This document shows positions 1 through 4,585 of a DNA stretch of 6,526 nucleotides, one piece after another. The first letter of the stretch is position 1; every line of letters begins with the position of its first letter. Position numbers and translations under genes: made by a program. The DNA is from Methanosarcina sp. UBA402 (GTDB lineage: Archaea > Halobacteriota > Methanosarcinia > Methanosarcinales > Methanosarcinaceae), in the NCBI GenBank assembly GCA_002509325.1, contig DADO01000237.1, positions 1 through 6,526 on the forward strand. Reading direction: 5' to 3'. Below the pieces are notes generated by a model. That model had not been told where the DNA came from. It made no database searches and worked only from the letters and a program-made list of their open reading frames with translations.

Positions 1-229
1 GCGAAGTCAATTGATTACCAGATATGTCAAGTTCAGTAAGATTTTTCAGTTCTGTGATTTCCGGCGGCAGCGAAGTCAATTGATTAAAAGATATAAAAAG
101 AGTAGTAAGATTTTTCAACTCTGCGATTTCCGGCGGCAGCGAACTTAATCCCTTGGATGAAAGATCTAGTGTAGTCGCGTTACTTTCTTTAGCTTGTATA
201 ATCAGCTCTTTGATTCCTTTCTGTTCCAT
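1..229 (-). CDS. Leucine-rich-repeat protein, N-terminal fragment (runs off the left edge)
   Basis: The minus strand reads from an ATG at 229 to the window edge without a stop, giving 76 residues. A short N-terminal helix (residues 2-16) is followed by leucine-rich repeats of exactly 23 residues (69 bp in the DNA), with the pattern LxxLPPEIxELKNLTxLxISxNQ. LPPEI occurs at residues 31-35 and 54-58. The codon-level copies are nearly identical, which suggests recent repeat duplication. The start is secure: no other start codon occurs between this ATG and the in-frame TGA at 266-268. The ribosome binding site is weak (AGGG-like). No signal peptide is seen, so a cytoplasmic protein is likely. LRRs of this type occur in archaeal Roco (LRR-Roc-COR GTPase) proteins, which are known from Methanosarcina, but the part that would decide this lies outside the window. 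Confidence 0.85.
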   Translation of the reverse strand, partial: MEQKGIKELIIQAKESNATTLDLSSKGLSSLPPEIAELKNLTTLFISFNQLTSLPPEITELKNLTELDISGNQLTS

Positions 230-346
230 ATGGAGTCCCTGCCCTGAAGAAAAATAATCAAAAGCTCAATAAGTCTTTGAAATCACAATCATCGAAAAAT
301 TATCTTGAAAAATGACAACTCATTCTAAAAATAAACATTCTTGTCA

Positions 347-361
347 CCTAAATAACTTTCG
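347..361 (-). promoter_or_regulatory. Possible BRE/TATA promoter of the LRR gene
   Basis: On the minus strand this reads CGAAAGTTATTTAGG, a purine-rich BRE-like CGAAA followed by an AT-rich TATA-like element. It would place the transcript start near 322 and give a leader of about 90 nt before the ATG at 229. It is the best BRE/TATA combination I see in the 240-bp spacer, but it is not a perfect TTTATATA box. Confidence 0.3.
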
Positions 362-407
362 ATTTTAATTGAAAGCGGAAGAATGATAGAAAAGTATGAT
401 GTAACAA

Positions 408-428
408 AACAGAAAATGAAATTCTGTT
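408..428 (-). terminator. Hairpin downstream of mobA, possible terminator
   Basis: AACAGAA (408-414) and TTCTGTT (422-428) form a perfect 7-bp inverted repeat with a 7-nt loop. It starts about 40 nt after the mobA stop codon. On the mobA strand the stem is followed by TTTTG. Archaeal termination depends mainly on T-tracts, so the hairpin itself may be incidental or may act as a 3' stabiliser. Confidence 0.35.
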
Positions 429-469
429 AACTTAGCATTACAAAAATTATCCCCAGCTTGTAATCGAAT

Positions 470-1147
470 TTATTGCGGGCTTTCTTTTTTGCTCGAAAGC
501 TCTATAATACGTTGCATCTCATCAATCGTATTAATATTCACAAAAGTCCTCAACTCTGGATCAAGCTTCCTAATTTCCGAAATCTCAACAAACACAATAT
601 CCTTCATTTCAAGAACCGGCGTAAGCACGGATCGCCTTCCATTCTCAAAAGCTTTTTCGATTTCAGGAATCAACTTTTTTGAATAAACCGCATGCAGGGG
701 CTCATATTTTCTATCCTCCCACTTTGGAAGGGCAGCATCGTGCCCGCTTGCTTTCTCAAACAGCAGGTCTACAACCCTGGAATTTACAAAGGGCATATCC
801 CCCGCGCAGACAAAAGAATATTCTGCCCTGGATTCGAGCAGCCCCGCCCGGATGCCCTCAAGGGGGCCGGCGTCTTCCAGGGTGTCAAAACAGAAACGGA
901 TTTCACGGGCAGGGAATTTTTCAAGCACAGGTCTGAACTTTTCTTCCTGGGTTTTATCCCGAACCGAGAGAATAACCTCGTCCACAGCCCGGAAAAGGCT
1001 TTCAAGCAGGCGCTCAAGAATTGTTTTGCCTTCAAATTCGAGAAGGGTTTTTTCGGCCATGCCCATCCTGCGGCCTCTCCCGCCTGCCAGGATGATCGCG
1101 CTTCTGGTGGTTGTCCTCCCCGGTTTAAATTCTGTTTTTCCGCTCAT
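470..1147 (-). CDS. mobA: Molybdenum cofactor guanylyltransferase MobA
   Basis: This 225-residue protein is full length for the family. MobA transfers GMP from GTP to Mo(W)-molybdopterin, giving the guanine-dinucleotide cofactor; it acts in the cytoplasm. Family motifs occur in order: nucleotide-binding LAGGRGRRMG (20-29) with K33 shortly after, DAGPLEGI (92-99), the metal-binding CAGDMP (114-119), EPLHAVY (149-155) and FVNINT (202-207). The start is well constrained, because an in-frame TGA lies directly before the ATG and the next methionine (residue 28) is inside the first motif. No clear Shine-Dalgarno site is present. The gene lies 85 bp downstream of the mobB-moaE fusion on the same strand, probably in one operon. 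In a methanogen the product would supply formylmethanofuran dehydrogenase and possibly other bis-MGD enzymes. MobA and the related CTP-using MocA share the fold; the motifs and the context favour MobA. Confidence 0.92.
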   Translation of the reverse strand: MSGKTEFKPGRTTTRSAIILAGGRGRRMGMAEKTLLEFEGKTILERLLESLFRAVDEVILSVRDKTQEEKFRPVLEKFPAREIRFCFDTLEDAGPLEGIRAGLLESRAEYSFVCAGDMPFVNSRVVDLLFEKASGHDAALPKWEDRKYEPLHAVYSKKLIPEIEKAFENGRRSVLTPVLEMKDIVFVEISEIRKLDPELRTFVNINTIDEMQRIIELSSKKESPQ

Positions 1148-1218
1148 TCAATTACATTCCGGTTTTTGCTGCTCTTAGTGATCTTAGCTCTATTTTTAAT
1201 CGGCGCTTCTTTTTTCAT
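1144..1218 (-). CDS. Possible 24-codon ORF coupled to mobA
   Basis: In the 85-bp gap between mobB-moaE and mobA an ATG at 1218 opens a 24-codon, lysine/arginine-rich frame (beginning MKKEAPIKNR). Its TGA overlaps the mobA start as ATGA (1144-1147). This geometry would suit translational coupling, and mobA has no good ribosome binding site of its own. The ORF also has no visible Shine-Dalgarno site, is very short and is not a protein I recognise, so chance is a real possibility. Confidence 0.15.
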   Translation of the reverse strand: MKKEAPIKNRAKITKSSKNRNVIE

Positions 1219-1232
1219 ATTGCATTTTGCAT

Positions 1233-2084
1233 TCAGGCCTGTTCCCGGTCGTGGACCCAGAATTCTTCTTTTTCCGTGAATTCCTTTTTCCAGATCGGAG
1301 CTTCGGCTTTTAAGCGCTCTATAGCTTCGCTCAGGGCAGGGAAAAGTTCTGTCCTGTGGGCGGCTGCGATAACAATGTATACTATATCTTCTCCGGCTTT
1401 GATGATGCCTGTTTTGTGGTGGATCAGGACTTCAAGGATGCCCTCTTTTTGTTTGAGATCTTTCCGAATTCGGTCAAGGGTTTTTGTGGCTTCAGGTTCG
1501 TATTTTTCAAATTCGAGCCTGGAGGTTTTCTCGTTTCCGGTTAGCTCGCGGACGATGCCGGAAAAGGTGCCGATTGCGCCTGCATTTCGGATAACAGGAT
1601 TTTTCCTGACTTTCTTTATAAGGGCTTCCAGGGTGTAGTGGTCAGGCTGGGCAAGGATCATTCCTACAAGGGAAGCTGTCAGTTCCTCGTGCAGATCAAC
1701 ATTTTCCGGCATTCTGAAGAAAACGTTGGAAACACCTTTAAGGTCCCCAAGCGCGATTTTCGGGAGGTTGCTCTCCTTAAACCCTTCTACCACAGCAAAA
1801 TCAAGCCCCTGGTCGCAAAGGAGGTCAAGCGCGTGTTCAAGGTCGGAATTCCTGGAGAAGCTGACAAGCTCGATACCAGTTGTTTCTGTGCCTGTTATTC
1901 CTATTACTATATCAGCCCCAGCATCGAATTGCCTGCCTGTATCTGTTTCTGCTGGATTGAGGCGCTGCTCTCCCATGTGTTTAACGGTTCCTACTCCCCC
2001 GAATTCGGAAAGTTTCCTCACCAGAGCTGAAACAAGGGCTGTCTTGCCCGAATCTTTATACCCGACAACTGAAATGACTTTCAT
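1233..2084 (-). CDS. mobB-moaE: MobB-MoaE fusion: molybdopterin-guanine dinucleotide accessory GTPase fused to the molybdopterin synthase large subunit
   Basis: This 283-residue protein has two domains. Residues 1-150 are MobB: P-loop GYKDSGKT (8-15), VGTVKH (31-36), DTGRQFDAGAD (48-58) and DFAVVEGFKES (95-105). MobB binds GTP and assists MobA. Residues 155-283 are MoaE, the large subunit of molybdopterin synthase, which with MoaD converts precursor Z (cPMP) to molybdopterin: GAIGTFSGIVR (169-179), FEKYEPEA (192-199), HHKTG (222-226, usually HRxG), AAAHR (240-244) and KAEAPIWKKE (259-268). K259 and K266 are 7 residues apart, like the functional K119 and K126 of E. coli MoaE. Both domains look complete. 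The ATG at 2084 lies about 27 bp from a TATA-like element, so a nearly leaderless mRNA is likely. MoaD and MoaA are not in the window. The gene sits directly upstream of mobA on the same strand. Confidence 0.93.
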   Translation of the reverse strand: MKVISVVGYKDSGKTALVSALVRKLSEFGGVGTVKHMGEQRLNPAETDTGRQFDAGADIVIGITGTETTGIELVSFSRNSDLEHALDLLCDQGLDFAVVEGFKESNLPKIALGDLKGVSNVFFRMPENVDLHEELTASLVGMILAQPDHYTLEALIKKVRKNPVIRNAGAIGTFSGIVRELTGNEKTSRLEFEKYEPEATKTLDRIRKDLKQKEGILEVLIHHKTGIIKAGEDIVYIVIAAAHRTELFPALSEAIERLKAEAPIWKKEFTEKEEFWVHDREQA

Positions 2085-2105
2085 TAAAGAGCGTTATACA
2101 CTTTC

Positions 2106-2117
2106 CGATATAAGTAA
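2106..2117 (-). promoter_or_regulatory. TATA-like promoter of mobB-moaE (and probably mobA)
   Basis: The minus strand reads TACTTATATCGG. The centre of TTATAT lies about 27 bp upstream of the ATG at 2084. This spacing puts transcription initiation at or next to the start codon, consistent with a leaderless mRNA and with the lack of a Shine-Dalgarno site. The BRE side is not distinctive. Confidence 0.4.
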
Positions 2118-2180
2118 GAGCCGGCACTCTTTATTTCATTTTCTAATTTTGTAAAATGCTTTGTGAAGATTCAAATATTG

Positions 2181-2214
2181 AAACTCCTATATTATCTAAG
2201 GGGAGTTTGATCAA
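2181..2214. repeat. Inverted repeat and TTGATCAA palindrome in the divergent spacer
   Basis: AAACTCC (2181-2187) and GGAGTTT (2202-2208) are perfect inverted arms around a 14-nt loop. The 8-bp palindrome TTGATCAA follows at 2207-2214. Both lie between the candidate mobB-moaE and radC promoters. They would then be untranscribed, so an operator is more plausible than an RNA hairpin. Confidence 0.4.
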
Positions 2215-2246
2215 TTTTAATTTAGACTGTTATGCAGAAATTTTCC

Positions 2247-2262
2247 GTTACATAGTTACATA
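2247..2262. repeat. Tandem GTTACATA direct repeat
   Basis: The octamer GTTACATA occurs twice head to tail, about 45 bp upstream of the radC TATA-like box. It could be a regulator half-site pair or a chance duplication. No function can be assigned from sequence. Confidence 0.35.
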
Positions 2263-2303
2263 GATAGTCCTGAGTGGGGCTTGTTGTCTGTCAATTAAAA
2301 CAG

Positions 2304-2318
2304 GTAAAAAATATAAGT
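2304..2318 (+). promoter_or_regulatory. TATA-like promoter of radC
   Basis: The sequence GTAAAAAATATAAGT is an A-rich BRE/TATA-like element. A start site about 25 bp downstream (near 2337) would leave a leader of about 20 nt, containing the G-rich ribosome binding site (GGGGG, 2346-2350) ahead of the ATG at 2357. Confidence 0.45.
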
Positions 2319-2356
2319 GAAGAAAAAGGGTAAAAGATGGGAAAAGGGGGCCAATT

Positions 2357-3046
2357 ATGGAGGTAAGTAGAGTTAGAATTCATGATATTCCTGAAGAGGA
2401 ACGCCCAAGGGAGAGGCTCATTCGAAACGGGCCGGAATCGCTTTCAAACGCGGAACTACTTGGGATAATCCTCAGGACAGGGTCAAGGGAAGAGAACGTT
2501 GTAAATCTGTGCAGCCGGATATTATCAGAATATAACATCAAGCAGCTCAGTCTTGCAAATGTTTCAAGGCTTATGCAGGTTCATGGGGTAGGAAAGGCAA
2601 AAGCTGCTCAAATAGCTGCAGTTTTCGAGCTTTCTCGCAGGCTTGAAACTTTTGTGGAAGAGCCAAAAAGAAAAATCACTTCGCCAAAGGATGTATACAC
2701 ATTGATGTATCCTAAAATGCGCGAACAAAAAAAAGAAAAATTTATAACACTTTATCTTGATACAAAAAATCAGATCCTGAGAGAAGAAGTCGTATCCATT
2801 GGCAGTTTAAATGCGAGCATTGTTCACCCGCGCGAGGTTTTCAAGTCCGCTCTTATGGAATCTTCGGCATCGGTAATTATGATTCACAACCACCCCTCAG
2901 GTGACCCGAGTCCTAGCAGGGAGGACATAATGGTTACCGAAAAACTGGTAGAAGGCGGTAAAATCCTTGGAATTGACGTGCTTGATCACATAATCATAGG
3001 GGACGGCAGGTATATTAGTCTTAAAGACGAGGGTTTTGTGAAATAA
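2357..3046 (+). CDS. radC: RadC family protein (UPF0758, JAB/MPN domain)
   Basis: This 229-residue protein is full length. The N-terminal part has the family's IPEEERPRERLI (11-22) and LSNAELLGIILRTG (29-42). A helix-hairpin-helix motif, VHGVGKAKAAQI (75-86), suggests DNA contact. The C-terminal JAB/MPN domain carries GSLNASIVHPREVFKSAL (149-166) and the metal-binding-type HNHPSGDPSPSREDI (177-191), with H177, H179 and D190 as likely ligands. The name RadC comes from a radiation-sensitivity allele in E. coli; a DNA-repair role was later questioned and the biochemical function is not settled. The ATG at 2357 has a G-rich site (GGGGG) 6 nt upstream, and MEVSRVRIHDIPEEERP is the normal family N terminus. 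The gene stands alone between two spacers. The family is mainly bacterial, so an old transfer into the archaeal lineage is plausible (inference). Confidence 0.93.
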   Translation: MEVSRVRIHDIPEEERPRERLIRNGPESLSNAELLGIILRTGSREENVVNLCSRILSEYNIKQLSLANVSRLMQVHGVGKAKAAQIAAVFELSRRLETFVEEPKRKITSPKDVYTLMYPKMREQKKEKFITLYLDTKNQILREEVVSIGSLNASIVHPREVFKSALMESSASVIMIHNHPSGDPSPSREDIMVTEKLVEGGKILGIDVLDHIIIGDGRYISLKDEGFVK

Positions 3047-3124
3047 AATACAATAAATTAAACCAAAAAACGAAAGAATTTTTCAGACAGAAAGCATTTA
3101 AAAAGCATATTTACTTAGAAAATT

Positions 3125-3204
3125 TATAATGTGCGTCCTATGGATTAAATATATAATGTACATTTTATGATTAAATTTATAATATCCATCCTATGGATAA
3201 TTTA
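3125..3204. repeat. Three imperfect 26-27-bp tandem repeats containing ATCC-TAT-GGAT
   Basis: Units begin with TATAAT at 3125, 3152 and 3178. Units 1 and 3 contain TCCTATGGAT; in unit 3 it extends to ATCCTATGGAT, an inverted repeat with 4-bp arms around TAT. Unit 2 is degenerate (ATTTTATGATTAA). The array is therefore both direct and dyad-symmetric, as expected for repeated protein-binding sites, but it could also be decaying satellite DNA. Confidence 0.6.
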
Positions 3205-3290
3205 CTCTATTGAGAGTTCTTATCAGAAATATTTATTTAATTAAAAACTGGACCTACTACCATTTACTTTCAGTACTAAAGCAAAATATA

Positions 3291-3345
3291 ATTGATAATT
3301 TATACTCAGTTAATTGATAATTTGTATTCAGTTTATTGACACAGT
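3291..3345. repeat. 22-bp tandem repeat (2.5 copies) just upstream of the marker-11 promoter
   Basis: Two full copies begin with ATTGATAATTT at 3291 and 3313 and end in CAGTTA / CAGTTT. They differ at only a few positions. A partial third copy, ATTGACACAGT, starts at 3335. The 22-bp period equals about two helical turns, so copies face the same side of the DNA. The array ends about 10 bp before a TTATATAA box. Confidence 0.65.
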
Positions 3346-3354
3346 ACAATCCTC

Positions 3355-3398
3355 TTATATAACTTACTAAAACTGCGATATTTATATATGTATATAAG
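3355..3398 (+). promoter_or_regulatory. TATA-box cluster, promoter region of the marker-11 gene
   Basis: Three candidate boxes are present: TTATATAA (3355-3362), TTTATATA (3381-3388) and TATATAAG (3391-3398). The second matches the archaeal consensus best and would start transcripts near 3411, leaving a leader of about 55 nt that includes the GGAGGT site. The first would start near 3384, early enough to include the ATG at 3401. Sequence alone cannot say which is used. Confidence 0.55.
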
Positions 3399-3400
3399 AA

Positions 3401-3466
3401 ATGGGCTTTTGGATCAAACAAATTTCCCTCCCAGTTCCTATTTCCCTTAAAAAGGAGGTTTTCTGA
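3401..3466 (+). CDS. Possible 21-codon leader ORF ending directly at the marker-11 start
   Basis: An ATG at 3401 opens 21 codons (MGFWIKQ... ending KKEVF) that stop at TGA 3464-3466. The frame is the same as that of the marker-11 gene, and the TGA directly precedes the proposed ATT start. The ORF has no ribosome binding site of its own and is only transcribed if the first TATA box (3355) is used. It may be a leader peptide, a relic of a longer N terminus broken by TGA, or chance. Confidence 0.2.
   Translation: MGFWIKQISLPVPISLKKEVF
3454..3459 (+). promoter_or_regulatory. Strong ribosome binding site GGAGGT that decides the marker-11 start
   Basis: GGAGGT is a perfect match to the complement of the archaeal 16S rRNA 3' end. 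It lies 7 nt before ATT at 3467, an ideal distance, but 82 nt before the first canonical start codon in the frame (GTG 3542). An upstream CCTCC (3427-3431) is exactly complementary to its GGAGG and could mask it in the mRNA. Confidence 0.8.
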
Positions 3467-4441
3467 ATTACAAAACATATAAACGCCTGTGCACTTGACA
3501 ACAGAGATATTGAGGAAATAATCCTGGATGACCCTTATACTGTGCCCTATAGGGGCATTTACGCGGTCTGTGACGCGGCAAATGAGTATGCAGAAATAAT
3601 CGAGCACTCAAACTGTTACAGCGGAGCCGCCTGGTCCCTTTACCATTACGCAAAAGCGCCCCTTGTCCTGAAAACCTGTTCGATCGGAAATATGATCCGC
3701 TATTTTGTTAAAACCGGGGCCTCAAAGCTCGAACTCAAACCTTCTATCTCAGCCGCAGGCATAGAATCCGTGATCGTGCAGGGGGATGAGGTAGAGATCA
3801 CCTATGCAGGGTTAGGAGGAGGAGGCGTGGGCGCAACCCGTTGCAGAGCATTTGCAGACGGAGTTCTTCGTTATCATATATCTGAATCCGGGGGAGGGAA
3901 ACGCGCAAAAGGAACGATTGCAGTTCCGCGCAGGGACCGAGTCCTGATAGGCATAGATGATACTGACTCAAAAGAAGTAGGAGCTACCTGGACCCTGACT
4001 CATAATATTGCAAAAGAACTGGACTGCCAGGAAGCCGTTTACCTTTCTCAGGCTCTTGTCCAGCTTTTTCCGGTTCCGGAAAGAACTCAGAACTGCATGT
4101 CTACGGTACTTGAATTCGGTTGTATAAATGAGAACGCCAAATCAAGGCTGTTAAACGCTTTCAAAAATGCACTTAAGAAATATAGTGTTTCGTCTCAAAC
4201 CGGAATGGTTGTCCTTTCGGATTTCTACGCAAAAGAAATGTATGAGTACAGCAACCGCATTCGGACAGAAAGAATTTCGAAAGCGGAGGCTTTGCAGTGC
4301 GCCAGAGATAAGAATGTGGAAGTCCTGCTTGACGGCAACGGGGTAATAGGCGCACTTGCTGCTCTTCCCTGGTTCGGAAGACCTGAAGAGTCCATAATTC
4401 CCGGTACTCGGATCAAACCTCTTTCTCTGGAGAAAAATTAA
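3467..4441 (+). CDS. mmp11: Methanogenesis marker protein 11, proposed ATT start
   Basis: I recognise this as the putative methanogenesis marker protein 11 family, found in methanogens; its biochemical role is not established to my knowledge. From the ATT at 3467 it has 324 residues. Features are DDPYTVPYRGIYAVCD near the N terminus (about 21-36), CYSGAAWSLYHYAKAPLVLK (50-69), a glycine-rich GLGGGGVGATR (115-125) and VLIGIDDTDSKEVGATW (159-175). The last resembles the ATP/substrate-binding acidic motif of TiaS, the tRNA-Ile2 agmatinylcytidine synthetase, suggesting a related nucleotide-dependent fold (inference). No signal peptide or membrane segment is seen, so it is probably cytoplasmic. 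The start is unusual: no ATG, GTG or TTG lies in frame between TGA 3464-3466 and GTG 3542. Starting at GTG would remove 25 well-formed residues and ignore the GGAGGT site. The next gene on the same strand is the IorA-like enzyme, 144 bp away. Confidence 0.85.
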   Translation: MTKHINACALDNRDIEEIILDDPYTVPYRGIYAVCDAANEYAEIIEHSNCYSGAAWSLYHYAKAPLVLKTCSIGNMIRYFVKTGASKLELKPSISAAGIESVIVQGDEVEITYAGLGGGGVGATRCRAFADGVLRYHISESGGGKRAKGTIAVPRRDRVLIGIDDTDSKEVGATWTLTHNIAKELDCQEAVYLSQALVQLFPVPERTQNCMSTVLEFGCINENAKSRLLNAFKNALKKYSVSSQTGMVVLSDFYAKEMYEYSNRIRTERISKAEALQCARDKNVEVLLDGNGVIGALAALPWFGRPEESIIPGTRIKPLSLEKN

Positions 4442-4449
4442 AAATAAGA

Positions 4450-4484
4450 TTTAATTTAATTTAATTTAATTTAATTTAATTTAT
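4450..4484. repeat. (TTTAA)6 pentanucleotide microsatellite
   Basis: Six perfect TTTAA units (4450-4479) are followed by TTTAT, eight bases after the marker-11 stop codon. The last unit merges into the first TTTATAAGGA promoter-like box. Such simple repeats can change length by replication slippage. Each 5-bp step would rotate upstream DNA by about half a helical turn relative to that box. Confidence 0.9.
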
Positions 4485-4509
4485 AAGGAATAAGCTTAGT
4501 TTATAAGGA
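4480..4509 (+). promoter_or_regulatory. Duplicated TATA-like box TTTATAAGGA upstream of the IorA-like gene
   Basis: TTTATAAGGA occurs at 4480-4489 and again at 4500-4509, 20 bp apart, close to the archaeal TATA consensus. The second copy would start transcription near 4529 and give a leader of about 57 nt; the first would start near 4509. The IorA-like gene may thus have its own promoter and not depend on marker-11 transcription. Confidence 0.5.
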
Positions 4510-4522
4510 CTTTTGAATTTTG

Positions 4523-4567
4523 CATCCTTTAAGTCAAACTCCTTTAATTCCAAACATCCTTTAAGTC
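4523..4567. repeat. Three near-identical 13-mers (CATCCTTTAAGTC) around the predicted transcript start
   Basis: CATCCTTTAAGTC is found perfectly at 4523-4535 and 4555-4567, with a variant ACTCCTTTAATTC at 4538-4550. Copies start 15 and 17 bp apart. They cover the predicted transcription start and the 5' leader, where a bound repressor or an RNA-binding protein could act. No known motif is recognised. Confidence 0.6.
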
Positions 4568-4585
4568 CAGCAGTGTGGGGTCAGT

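Larger units (their letters stand above)
3047..3466. other. 420-bp AT-rich spacer between radC and the marker-11 gene
   Basis: I see no convincing protein or RNA gene here. A short T-tract (TTTTT, 3079-3083) after radC could end its transcript. The rest holds a 26-27-bp tandem array (3125-3204), a 22-bp tandem array (3291-3345), several TATA-like boxes (3355-3398) and the leader of the downstream gene. A minus-strand open frame from 3607 to 3257 overlaps the coding start of the marker-11 gene, is rich in rare-type composition for these genes and resembles no family; I treat it as spurious. Confidence 0.7.

Noticed and set aside
230..469. A small gene or RNA in the LRR-mobA spacer
   Set aside because: I find only AT-rich sequence, a candidate promoter and one hairpin; no tRNA-like fold or ORF with a supported start was seen.
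692..1279. Long plus-strand open frame (195 codons) opposite mobA
   Set aside because: It is the antisense of mobA and of the mobB-moaE end, with no family resemblance; mobA motifs on the other strand explain the open frame.
1276..2154. Several plus-strand open frames (up to 142 codons) opposite mobB-moaE
   Set aside because: They are antisense shadows of a gene with clear MobB and MoaE motifs and show no recognisable domains.
3125..3345. CRISPR array
   Set aside because: The repeats are contiguous and imperfect, with two different units and no spacers of uniform length; no cas gene is near.
3464..3466. TGA before marker-11 as a selenocysteine codon joining ORF 3401 to the gene
   Set aside because: Methanosarcina-type archaea are not known to use selenocysteine, and the GGAGGT site before ATT gives a simpler explanation.
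3257..3607. Minus-strand open frame of 116 codons across the spacer and the marker-11 start
   Set aside because: It overlaps the coding part of marker-11 and crosses repeat DNA, and its translation looks like AT-rich noncoding sequence.
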